Of a DNA stretch of 19,234 nt, positions 7,670-14,936 are shown one piece after another. Both the position numbers and the translations under genes were made by a program. The stretch lies in the NCBI GenBank assembly GCA_964624555.1, contig CAZUXB010000039.1, forward strand, positions 1 to 19,234, written 5' to 3'. The notes under the pieces are model-generated. The model worked only from the letters and a program-made list of their open reading frames with translations, ran no database searches and was not told the origin of the DNA. This stretch comes from SXRF01 sp964624555 (GTDB lineage Bacteria; Pseudomonadota; Alphaproteobacteria; Rickettsiales; SXRF01). Numbering within the stretch: the stretch's first letter is position 1; every line of letters starts with the position of its first letter.

Positions 7670-8911
7670 ATGTTAAAAAAAATCAAAGATATATTAATTG
7701 CACTGCATAAATCCGCAACGAATGAGTGTATAAAATATATAGTATATCTGGTTGCGTTGGGTATTCTGTTATACGTTATTGAGATTCCAGCGGTTAATAA
7801 TCTGATTTATAGTACGTTTGGCAATAAGATAGCAGAAGTAATTAATAATCAGATTAAACCGATATGTATGTTGGCGGCAGGCCTCCTACTATTGTTAGTA
7901 ATATATAATGCTGCTGTATGGATTGTTGCTGGAGCAAAATACATAGCTTTGTCCATTAAAAAAAGCTGGGAAAGAAAATCTATAGATGACCTACTTAAGG
8001 AACAGCTCCCCAAGAGAAACATGGTTTATAATTTTTTGCAGGCATTATCATTTATTTTAGTGCCGGTTACTGTTTCTTTTACTTTGATTTACGTTGCTGT
8101 GAACAAGTCTTATACAGAAGTTGAGCCCTTTGTCATGATAACCGGGTTGGCGACATTAGCCGTAGTATCCGGTGTGTTTTACTCATTATTCATGGTCACC
8201 ATCAAAGGCAAATACCGGACTTCTAATTCTATCCCCCACCTGCATTATTGCATCCATAAAGTGAGGGATTATTTGGCAGGAAATGCAAATTTGAAAATAG
8301 ATGATGTTCTGGACGATATAGTGAATACAATCTCAGATTCTTTCCGCCTGGTGTGCGACAGCACCTGTTACGTCACATTCAAGGGATTAACCGATGGTGG
8401 TTTAACCGTTACCGAGGTAGTATCAGACAAATATTATTACGTTGATTACGCTGTTACGAAACATGAAAAACACAGTTACCAATGCAATGACTTTTCCAGC
8501 ATCTCAAACATATTACATAACCGGAATGGTTGTTCACGCTATTATCTTTGTAACAATATCAAGAGGGGTTACAAAAAGCATGTTTACTGGCATCCGTTAA
8601 TAGATAAATCCGTAGTCAGCGTGGATAATTTTGGAAGAATCAGGAACTGGCCACATTCTATAAGACATAAGGCAACATTGGTAGTTCCTGTCAGGTGTGG
8701 TACGGATTTTATAGGATTTCTGTGTATCGACAGTATGAAAAAAGGTGCATTTGATCGCAATTATTGTGTTGAGTTGGCGGCCGCCTATGTTGATCTGCTC
8801 TATGTTCTCTTGACACAGACAGAGGAACAGTTAAGATATGGGGAGGGTAAGCATTGCCTTGTCCCTGAAAAGGCTTATGTTGTTAGTCATGTAGACAATA
8901 ATTTAACCTAG
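7670..8911 (+). CDS. Membrane protein with possible GAF-like C-terminal domain
   Basis: A 413-aa protein I do not recognise as a named family. Four hydrophobic segments are visible: about 21-40, 62-86, 122-144 and 153-177. The two pairs are joined by a basic loop (KKSWERKSIDDLLKEQLPKR). The rest (about 190-385) is soluble. Its end, ATLVVPVRCGTDFIGFLCID (335-354) followed by an amphipathic helix at about 362-383, looks like the last strands and helix of a GAF domain. It contains many Cys and His (C229, C233, C272, C288, C294, C343, C352). The gene is clearly more AT-rich than its neighbours, suggesting acquisition. A ligand- or redox-sensing membrane role is inference. It lies next to the signalling genes but has no kinase, cyclase or output domain of its own. 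Confidence 0.8.
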   Translation: MLKKIKDILIALHKSATNECIKYIVYLVALGILLYVIEIPAVNNLIYSTFGNKIAEVINNQIKPICMLAAGLLLLLVIYNAAVWIVAGAKYIALSIKKSWERKSIDDLLKEQLPKRNMVYNFLQALSFILVPVTVSFTLIYVAVNKSYTEVEPFVMITGLATLAVVSGVFYSLFMVTIKGKYRTSNSIPHLHYCIHKVRDYLAGNANLKIDDVLDDIVNTISDSFRLVCDSTCYVTFKGLTDGGLTVTEVVSDKYYYVDYAVTKHEKHSYQCNDFSSISNILHNRNGCSRYYLCNNIKRGYKKHVYWHPLIDKSVVSVDNFGRIRNWPHSIRHKATLVVPVRCGTDFIGFLCIDSMKKGAFDRNYCVELAAAYVDLLYVLLTQTEEQLRYGEGKHCLVPEKAYVVSHVDNNLT

Positions 8912-8923
8912 GCAGATAGTAGA

Positions 8924-9142
8924 ATGTATACTTTAACAGATAGTTTTAGGAACTTTTTTAAAATATTTTCATCTGGAAAATACATGGAAGACGATAAACG
9001 CTGTACCATAGAAAAACATCCGTTTGATATTAATGCGATCATAGTAACTACACCTGCTAAAGATGGTACGCTCAGGAAAGAAATGATAACGGTACGTTCC
9101 CCGTTTGCGATACTTGAGAAAGCGCGTAAGGCCGGGGTATAA
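8924..9142 (+). CDS. Hypothetical protein, 72 aa
   Basis: A short soluble ORF starting 12 nt after the membrane/GAF-like gene on the same strand, so it may be its operon partner. The N-terminus is aromatic and amphipathic (SFRNFFKIFSSGKY). The centre has IEKHPFDINAIIVTTPAKDG, and the C-terminus RSPFAILEKARKAG is helical. No family is recognised. The Shine-Dalgarno is weak. It converges on the NtrC-like gene with only 4 bp between the two stops and no visible terminator. Confidence 0.5.
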   Translation: MYTLTDSFRNFFKIFSSGKYMEDDKRCTIEKHPFDINAIIVTTPAKDGTLRKEMITVRSPFAILEKARKAGV

Positions 9143-9146
9143 ACTC

Positions 9147-10538
9147 TCAGGTATCTGGCTTGATTTTCCGGTAGAAGGTTGATTTAGCAATATCAAGGCA
9201 GGTGGCAGCCTTGCTGATGTTATTTTCAAAGTGGCTCAAGGCAGTCTGCAGCGTTTCAGCTTCAATTTCAGACATTGTTTTAAAACTACCATCGGCTTTG
9301 CGCATATTGATATGCAAGGCAGGTGTGGCGCGGCGTTCTACAGGCTCTGCCGCCATGTTCGACTCGTGTATCTGTTCAAGTATTTCGTGGTCGATGCTAT
9401 CGCTTTCAGAAAGTACAAGCGCGCGGTGGATCAGCCCTTCCAGTTCACGGACATTACCCGACCAGTGGTTTTTAGTAAGGTAATTTTTTGCATCAGGGGT
9501 GAGTGTTTTTAAGACTATCCCATCGGAAACAGAAATTTTCTGGATGAAATATTCGGCAAGGGTGATGATATCCTGCGGGCGCTGGCGCAGTGGCGGTATG
9601 GTTATTGGCAATACATTCATCCGGAAATAAAGGTCTTCGCGGAAACGTCCGGACTGCACGTCCCGCAGCAGGTCACGGTCAGTGGCGGATATGATGCGGA
9701 CATTGACCTTAACAGCCCGCCCCCCGCTGAGCGGCTCGACCTCTTTTTGTTGCAGCAGGCGCAGCAGGCGAATCTGCACATCGGGCGGGAGTTCGGTTAC
9801 ATCATCAAGGAATATGGTTCCACCATCGGCAGCGCGTATCTTGCCTACATCGCGCGGCGCATTGTTGCCGATGCTGTTGCGCGAATCACCGAAAAGTATC
9901 TGCTCGATATGCTGCGACATAGCGCTGCAATTGATAGTGACAAATTGCGCGCTGGCGCGTTTACTTTCGCCGTGAATTGCGCGGGCGAAAAGTTCCTTGC
10001 CAACTCCGCTTTCGCCCATGAGCAGTACCGGAACATCAGAGGATGCAGCTTTGCGCCCATAGGCCACGGCCCCGGCGATGCCGGCATTGTGACCAACCAG
10101 ATCGGTAAAAGACAGCACACCTTCCCTGTCGCGTTTTAACTTTGCCAGTTCGCGGGAGAGTGTCGAAATACGGATTGAATTTTTGATTGCAATATCCAGA
10201 TGCGCTGGTTCCGGTGGCTTGACGATAAAATCGCTGGCACCTTCCTTGATAGCTTTTACTGCTATATTGATATCCTCATTACCAGTGAGCATCAGCACGG
10301 GAAGTCCGGAATGATATTTACGGATATATTTAAGGGCCTCAAACCCATCCATAACCGGCATAGAAATATCCAACAGCACAACATTTATTTCACCAAGATT
10401 GCTTGACTGAAGTATATCGACAGCTTCCTTGCCATTGCTGGCGGCGATGACCTTATAGCCCAGCTTTTTGCTAAGCATGGCGACCATCATCCTGCGTTGT
10501 AGAGGATCATCTTCGGCGATAAGTATCGTATCTGTCAT
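9147..10538 (-). CDS. NtrC-like response regulator with degenerate GAFTGA
   Basis: A 463-aa protein with REC (4-118), AAA+ (about 146-375) and a Fis-type HTH (about 423-460, ISKAATCLDIAKSTFYRKIK). REC residues are intact: D10/D11, phospho-acceptor D57, T85 and K107. The ATPase keeps Walker A GESGVGKE (175-182), the arginine region RFREDLYFRMNVLP and sensor II GNVRELEGLI (361-370). Two changes stand out. The position of the sigma-54-contacting GAFTGA loop reads NSIGNN (221-226). The Walker B region is FLDDV rather than the usual FLDEI. By family knowledge, loss of GAFTGA removes sigma-54 activation, so it may work as a sigma-70 regulator or repressor, as proposed for other GAFTGA-less members. 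It is divergent from the REC/kinase operon, and the shared promoter region carries repeated TTTTGAGAA sites. Confidence 0.92.
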   Translation of the reverse strand: MTDTILIAEDDPLQRRMMVAMLSKKLGYKVIAASNGKEAVDILQSSNLGEINVVLLDISMPVMDGFEALKYIRKYHSGLPVLMLTGNEDINIAVKAIKEGASDFIVKPPEPAHLDIAIKNSIRISTLSRELAKLKRDREGVLSFTDLVGHNAGIAGAVAYGRKAASSDVPVLLMGESGVGKELFARAIHGESKRASAQFVTINCSAMSQHIEQILFGDSRNSIGNNAPRDVGKIRAADGGTIFLDDVTELPPDVQIRLLRLLQQKEVEPLSGGRAVKVNVRIISATDRDLLRDVQSGRFREDLYFRMNVLPITIPPLRQRPQDIITLAEYFIQKISVSDGIVLKTLTPDAKNYLTKNHWSGNVRELEGLIHRALVLSESDSIDHEILEQIHESNMAAEPVERRATPALHINMRKADGSFKTMSEIEAETLQTALSHFENNISKAATCLDIAKSTFYRKIKPDT

Positions 10539-10560
10539 TGCTTACTCCATAACCGTTTTA

Positions 10561-10612
10561 TTTTGAGAATATAACATATTTTTTCTCAAAATAGAACTCT
10601 TTTTTGAGAAAA
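10561..10612. promoter_or_regulatory. Three phased TTTTGAGAA sites in the divergent promoter region
   Basis: TTTTGAGAATA (10561-10571), TTTTCTCAAAA (10581-10591, the inverse orientation) and TTTTGAGAAAA (10602-10612) begin 20 and 21 bp apart, about two helical turns. The second and third are exact reverse complements over 11 bp. The cluster lies 23-74 bp upstream of the NtrC-like start codon and 88-139 bp upstream of the REC operon start. It looks like an operator array for a dimeric regulator. The NtrC-like protein itself is the obvious candidate, by inference. No -24/-12 sigma-54 promoter was seen. Confidence 0.55.
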
Positions 10613-10668
10613 TATAAAACCCCGTTAATCCAACATATTGATATACAACGATTATGTATTTAGCCGCG

Positions 10669-10694
10669 TTAGTGCGATAATCACTAATAGGAGG
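10669..10694 (+). promoter_or_regulatory. Inverted repeat and strong Shine-Dalgarno before the REC operon
   Basis: TTAGTG (10669-10674) and CACTAA (10682-10687) form a perfect 6-bp inverted repeat with a 7-nt spacer. It is followed at once by AGGAGG (10689-10694), 5 nt before the ATG at 10700. The consensus ribosome binding site fixes the start codon. The adjacent inverted repeat could be an operator or a leader hairpin affecting ribosome access. Confidence 0.4.
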
Positions 10695-10699
10695 CGAAT

Positions 10700-11584
10700 A
10701 TGATAATCGTAGATGAAAATGCAGAAGACAAGCTGGCTGATTTACTAAAAACGATCAGTGAAAATTTACAGCCTATGCGTTGCATTTATTTATCCCTGAT
10801 GGACAGGCCAGCTATCCCCGGTATCGGCAAAAAAATTGTCGAGCTGGCAATGAAACATTTTCCATTCCTCAACGCCCAGATTTTTCTATGCGAGGATGGA
10901 GACACCTGCATCCTCGCACCACATATCCCCTCTAAGGATGGCCGGGACTTCATTATAGATGTGGCCAGCTATACAAAAATTCCGGCCAACGAAGGCTGGG
11001 TTGGTTTTTATGAATTGCCGGTGCATATAAACAAAGTTGCGCAGACAGTCGGACAAAAACTGGAGAAACGCCACATTGCCGAGATGGAAAAACAAAAGAT
11101 TCTGGAGCAGCAGCAGCATGAGCGTAAGCGCCAGGCCATATTAAATGCCGGTGCACATAATAAATACGGTGAAATTAGCCGCCGCCGTGCCAACCGCAGC
11201 ACACCGGAACTGATGATGGTGGAAGATGACGCTTTTTCACGGCGCCTGGTGGAGAACGTATTACACAAACAATATCCCATAACTGGGCTGGGCGAGGCAA
11301 ATTTTGCGCTTGATACCTATGCACGCCTTGCTCCCGACCTCTTGTTCCTTGATATAAACCTGCCCGATGTGACCGGGCATGAATTGCTGGAGAAGATACT
11401 TGCTATTGATCCAGATGCTTACGTGGTGATGCTCAGCGGTAATTCCGACCAGGCCAACATAATGCAGGCAATGAGCAAAGGTGCCAAAGGCTTCATCGCC
11501 AAGCCATTCACCCGCGACAAGCTGTTCCAGTATATCGAACGCTGCCCGACCATAAACCATAATAACCAGAGGAGTTTTGTATGA
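10700..11584 (+). CDS. Response regulator with unknown N-terminal region and C-terminal REC
   Basis: A 294-aa cytoplasmic protein. The REC domain is at the C-terminus (about 170-283), with acidic pocket E175/D176/D177, phospho-acceptor D218 (FLDINLPD), S246 and K268 (IAKPF). The N-terminal ~125 residues are a soluble region I do not recognise, with segments PMRCIYLSLMDRPAIPGIGK and IPANEGWVGFYELPVHI. A charged Q/K/E-rich helix (120-147), likely coiled coil, links the two parts. REC is usually N-terminal, so this order is unusual. The start is fixed by AGGAGG. The stop overlaps the next gene by 4 nt (ATGA). The REC domain closely resembles that of the next gene, suggesting tandem duplication. 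It is likely a terminal or intermediate acceptor of the neighbouring hybrid kinase. Confidence 0.88.
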   Translation: MIIVDENAEDKLADLLKTISENLQPMRCIYLSLMDRPAIPGIGKKIVELAMKHFPFLNAQIFLCEDGDTCILAPHIPSKDGRDFIIDVASYTKIPANEGWVGFYELPVHINKVAQTVGQKLEKRHIAEMEKQKILEQQQHERKRQAILNAGAHNKYGEISRRRANRSTPELMMVEDDAFSRRLVENVLHKQYPITGLGEANFALDTYARLAPDLLFLDINLPDVTGHELLEKILAIDPDAYVVMLSGNSDQANIMQAMSKGAKGFIAKPFTRDKLFQYIERCPTINHNNQRSFV

Positions 11585-12039
11585 AGATTGATAGCAATTT
11601 TGGTGAGGTTGGTTCACTACGTGAGGTTTTTGCCCATGCAAAAAAATTGCGCCAGAACAGATCTCCGCAATTCATAATGGTGGTTGAGGATGACCCAATC
11701 ACCAGGCGTATAGTTACCAATTCGTTCAAGGATAACTATGCCCTGATAACCGCACAGAACGCGCAGGAAGCGGTGGCCGATTACATGATGTACGCACCGG
11801 ACGTGGTATTCCTGGATATTGGCCTGCCTGATTCCAGCGGATTTGAGGTTTTAGATCTGTTGGTTGCCTGCGATCCTGATGCCTATGTTGTTATGTTCAG
11901 CAGCCATGATCATCCCGATATCGTTAAGAAGGCGAAGAAATCCGGGGCTTCCGGTTTTGTTTCCAAGCCATTTAAGAAAGAAGACATGCGCGGGTATATA
12001 TTAAGCAGCGCATATCACCACAATAAATCATGCCAGTAA
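11581..12039 (+). CDS. Stand-alone REC-domain response regulator
   Basis: A 152-aa protein: a ~28-residue leader followed by one REC domain (about 30-143) and no output domain. The residues for phosphotransfer are present: E36/D37/D38, phospho-acceptor D79 (FLDIGLPD), S107 and K129 (VSKPF). It shares runs with the preceding REC domain, including DPDAYVVM, the LDIxLPDxxGxExL pattern and GAxGFxxKPF, so the two look like paralogues. It starts inside the stop of the upstream gene (4-nt overlap). As a CheY/Spo0F-like single-domain regulator it could shuttle phosphate in a relay or act by protein binding. The partner is probably the HPt of the kinase encoded next, by inference from position. Confidence 0.9.
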   Translation: MKIDSNFGEVGSLREVFAHAKKLRQNRSPQFIMVVEDDPITRRIVTNSFKDNYALITAQNAQEAVADYMMYAPDVVFLDIGLPDSSGFEVLDLLVACDPDAYVVMFSSHDHPDIVKKAKKSGASGFVSKPFKKEDMRGYILSSAYHHNKSCQ

Positions 12040-12056
12040 CGGAAAGGTGCAGTCCC

Positions 12057-14771
12057 ATGAATAAATTTTTAAACAGGTGGAATGCCGGCTATATGGCGAT
12101 AGCGTTTGTTAGCATCGCACTTATATTCATGACCAATGTCCAGGGCGAAAAAGATTACAATGCGGCTTTAGATAACTACCGCAAAGAATCGCAGGCGGAG
12201 ACGGAACAAACAGCGCGGGAAGTTGAGGAATCATTTAATTATATCTATCAGGGCATCCGCACCATAAGTTTGCTGCCCAGCGTAAGAAATATTGACCGTT
12301 ATGGCAAAAACCTGAGTGACGATTCCTACGCATCAATAGCCCAGATATACCACAATATGGCCAACAGCATATCCATATCGGAAGTTTATATAGTTCCAGC
12401 AGATTTCAACCCGCAGGCCATAGATCCGGTCACATTACGCAGCCAGGAACCGATAATCATGTTTGATGAAAAAATAGCATCAAAAGAAACCGGCATAGGC
12501 AGTGATATTAAAGAAGAAGAAGGACAGGAATATAGTTTACTTAAAGAGCATGTACGTTATTTCAGTAAGAATTACCCGACTTACCTTAATTTTGCAGAAA
12601 TGCACCTGCCCTTCATAAGCGGCCCCGCGGCTATAACCTGCGATAACAGCGAGTATACATATTCACACAATGATGCCGATCGTTCCGGGTTGGTATTTTC
12701 TGTACCGTTTTACGGTGAGGACGGGCTGTTAAAAGGCACAGTATCTACTATAATCCGCAATAATATTCTGAAAAATCGCCTGCCAACAAGCGATTATGCG
12801 CTGGTAAACAAAAGCTATGGTTATGTGCTTACCAAAGATGATGGCGGGCAGGCCAGCGCCTCATATAACGTAATGCAGCAGGGGCAAAAAGACAGTAACC
12901 TGCTTTTTTCTACCGTTGTTACTGTTCCAACTTCTGACCCGCAGGGCAATTGGGTGGTATGGGCAGGCTTCCCTGACGAAAGGTTTTTGCAAAGCGATGC
13001 CATAAAAATGATAAATGACTTTGAAACATTCGGCTATGCCTTTGCGGCCATGCTGGCCCTGCTTGGTTCGGCAGTATGGGCGGCGCAGCAGCACAACTTC
13101 AATTTTATCCAGAAAACCAATGACGAATTGGAAAAAAGGGTGCAGGCAAGGACTATGGAATTGCAGCAGGCCAACATGAAAATGGAGGAAGTGGCAAAAG
13201 ACCTTCAGGATAGTTTTGTCAAGGCTGAGGCGGCAAACAAAGCCAAGAGCGACTTCCTTTCCAACATGAGTCATGAGCTACGTACACCGATGAACGGTGT
13301 ACTTGGTATGGCCCAACTTCTTGCTGATACCAAACTTGATGAGGAGCAGAAAGAACTGGTTTCTACAATCAACGGATCGGCGGAAAATCTTTTGATGCTG
13401 CTCAATGATATCCTCGATTTTTCTAAAATAGAGGCTGGCGCACTGGTGCTGGAAAATGCGGCATTTAATTTTACTGACGTGATCAATAAAACCACCATGA
13501 TCATGCGCCCGCAGGCGGAAAAAAAGGGTATAGAGTTGCGTGTTGATTATGAAGCAAATGTTCCATCTTACATCTGGGGCGATTCCGGACGCATCGGGCA
13601 GATAATCATCAACCTTGTCGGTAATGCTATAAAATTCACCGAGCGCGGTTATGTGGGCTTAAGGGTAGGCTTACAGGAAAATGATGGGAATGACAGCCTC
13701 TATGTAAGCGTGGAAGATACCGGCATGGGCATACCACAACACAGGCTGGGCGAGATATTTGAAAAATTTACCCAGGCCGATGCCACAGTTACCCGGAAAT
13801 ATGGTGGTACCGGCCTTGGCCTTACTATTTCCAAGCAGCTGGTCAATCTTATGGGCGGTGATATAGGCGTGGAAAGCGCCGAGGGCAAGGGTTCTACATT
13901 CTGGTTTTATATACCGTGCAAGGTAGCACAGCCATCTGATGAAATTGTGACCAGCGAACACCTGAAAAACATCACAGTTTCCAATACAAAAATGCCGATA
14001 GCTGATGCGCGTGTACTACTGGTTGACGATTATTATGTAAACCAGGTTTTTGCTGAAAAGCTGCTGCGTAAATTCGGTTTCCAACATATCGACAAGGCTG
14101 AAGATGGCTTTGAAGCAGTGCTTAAATATAACGAAAACACCTATGATATGATCTTCATGGATTGCCAGATGCCAAAAATGGACGGCTATATTACTTGCCA
14201 TGAAATACGTTCCCGCGAGGCTTCCGGGCTTAAACATACACCAATAGTCGCGATGACCGCAAATGCCATGATCGGTGACCGCGAAAAATGCCTGGCTGCG
14301 GGTATGGATGATTACCTGAGCAAACCATTGCGTGCCGAACATCTGAAGAAGGTACTGGAAAACTGGTTTGCCCTTGATACCAGCAAAGCAGGTATTTCCA
14401 GTAAGAATACGGAAGTAGCTGCACATAAGGCGGCGGAAGAGACCCCGGTCGATATGGAGCAGTTACGCCTGTTCACCAATGGCGATAAGGATGAAGAAAA
14501 AGCACTATCTATACTCTTCCTCGATCAGGCCCAGGAAATGATAGATATCATGATGCAATGCACCAGCAACGACAAAAAAGACGAATGGAAATCGGCCGCC
14601 CACCGCTTCAAGGGCTCGTCAGGAAACCTTGGGGCGATGAAGCTATATAACGTCTGCAAACAGGCCGAAATTCATTTCGAGGATACAGAAGCGAAAAAGC
14701 AGGAAATGCTGATGATAATTAAAGACGAAACCCACATGGTTAGAACGTTCTTTGAGAAAGCGGTGTATTAG
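12057..14771 (+). CDS. Membrane hybrid histidine kinase with REC and HPt
   Basis: A 904-aa tripartite sensor kinase. A membrane helix at about 11-28 and another at about 326-344 bracket a ~295-residue periplasmic sensor (possibly dCache-like, not certain). A coiled coil (about 350-395) leads to HisKA with H406 (FLSNMSHELRTPMNG). HATPase_c follows: N box NLVGNAIKF, EDTGMGIP and GGTGLGLTIS. The REC domain has phospho-acceptor D702 (IFMDCQMPKMDGY) and the C-terminal HPt has H849 (AAHRFKGSSGNLGA). The expected relay is H406 to D702 to H849, then to separate REC proteins, and three are encoded just upstream. I chose the ATG at 12057 because GGAAAGG lies before it. The ATG at 12030 (9 residues longer) overlaps the upstream gene and has no ribosome binding site. 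Confidence 0.93.
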   Translation: MNKFLNRWNAGYMAIAFVSIALIFMTNVQGEKDYNAALDNYRKESQAETEQTAREVEESFNYIYQGIRTISLLPSVRNIDRYGKNLSDDSYASIAQIYHNMANSISISEVYIVPADFNPQAIDPVTLRSQEPIIMFDEKIASKETGIGSDIKEEEGQEYSLLKEHVRYFSKNYPTYLNFAEMHLPFISGPAAITCDNSEYTYSHNDADRSGLVFSVPFYGEDGLLKGTVSTIIRNNILKNRLPTSDYALVNKSYGYVLTKDDGGQASASYNVMQQGQKDSNLLFSTVVTVPTSDPQGNWVVWAGFPDERFLQSDAIKMINDFETFGYAFAAMLALLGSAVWAAQQHNFNFIQKTNDELEKRVQARTMELQQANMKMEEVAKDLQDSFVKAEAANKAKSDFLSNMSHELRTPMNGVLGMAQLLADTKLDEEQKELVSTINGSAENLLMLLNDILDFSKIEAGALVLENAAFNFTDVINKTTMIMRPQAEKKGIELRVDYEANVPSYIWGDSGRIGQIIINLVGNAIKFTERGYVGLRVGLQENDGNDSLYVSVEDTGMGIPQHRLGEIFEKFTQADATVTRKYGGTGLGLTISKQLVNLMGGDIGVESAEGKGSTFWFYIPCKVAQPSDEIVTSEHLKNITVSNTKMPIADARVLLVDDYYVNQVFAEKLLRKFGFQHIDKAEDGFEAVLKYNENTYDMIFMDCQMPKMDGYITCHEIRSREASGLKHTPIVAMTANAMIGDREKCLAAGMDDYLSKPLRAEHLKKVLENWFALDTSKAGISSKNTEVAAHKAAEETPVDMEQLRLFTNGDKDEEKALSILFLDQAQEMIDIMMQCTSNDKKDEWKSAAHRFKGSSGNLGAMKLYNVCKQAEIHFEDTEAKKQEMLMIIKDETHMVRTFFEKAVY

Positions 14772-14846
14772 GGGAACTAACATTCAAATTGGTAAAGCAA
14801 GTATCTGATTAACAAAATATATCATAAACAATATGATTTTGCAATC

Positions 14847-14865
14847 TACCCCCAATTATACCCCC
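14847..14865. repeat. Pair of TACCCCC direct repeats (GGGGGTA on minus strand)
   Basis: TACCCCC occurs at 14847-14853 and 14859-14865, 12 bp apart, in the 165-bp gap between the hybrid kinase and the His-rich membrane protein gene. In my memory, closely spaced GGGGGTA repeats are common near phage or island integrase genes, but no integrase is present here. The rest of the gap shows only an AT-only hairpin (14821-14837) and no promoter I can support. Confidence 0.3.
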
Positions 14866-14936
14866 GAAAAGCATTTTCACTCCCCAGATGACTGCTATTT
14901 TTGGCTAGATTCTTTACCATAACGATTGAATTACCA

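Noticed and set aside
9682..10139. Plus-strand ORFs opposite the NtrC-like gene
   Set aside because: They lie entirely antisense to a well-supported gene with intact domains, and have no ribosome binding site or recognisable product.
10539..10699. A sigma-54 (-24/-12) promoter in the divergent gap
   Set aside because: No TGGCAC-N5-TTGC-like pair with conserved GG and GC was seen on either strand.
12030..12056. Upstream ATG for the hybrid kinase
   Set aside because: It overlaps the preceding gene and has no Shine-Dalgarno, whereas the ATG at 12057 follows GGAAAGG.
14821..14837. ATCATA-AACAA-TATGAT hairpin after the hybrid kinase as an intrinsic terminator
   Set aside because: The stem is 6 bp with a single G-C pair, too weak to support as a terminator, and only a short T run follows.
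14772..14936. A displaced copy of the tRNA-Gln 3' end (attachment site)
   Set aside because: Only short matches such as CTAGATT and GGGGA were found, no better than chance.
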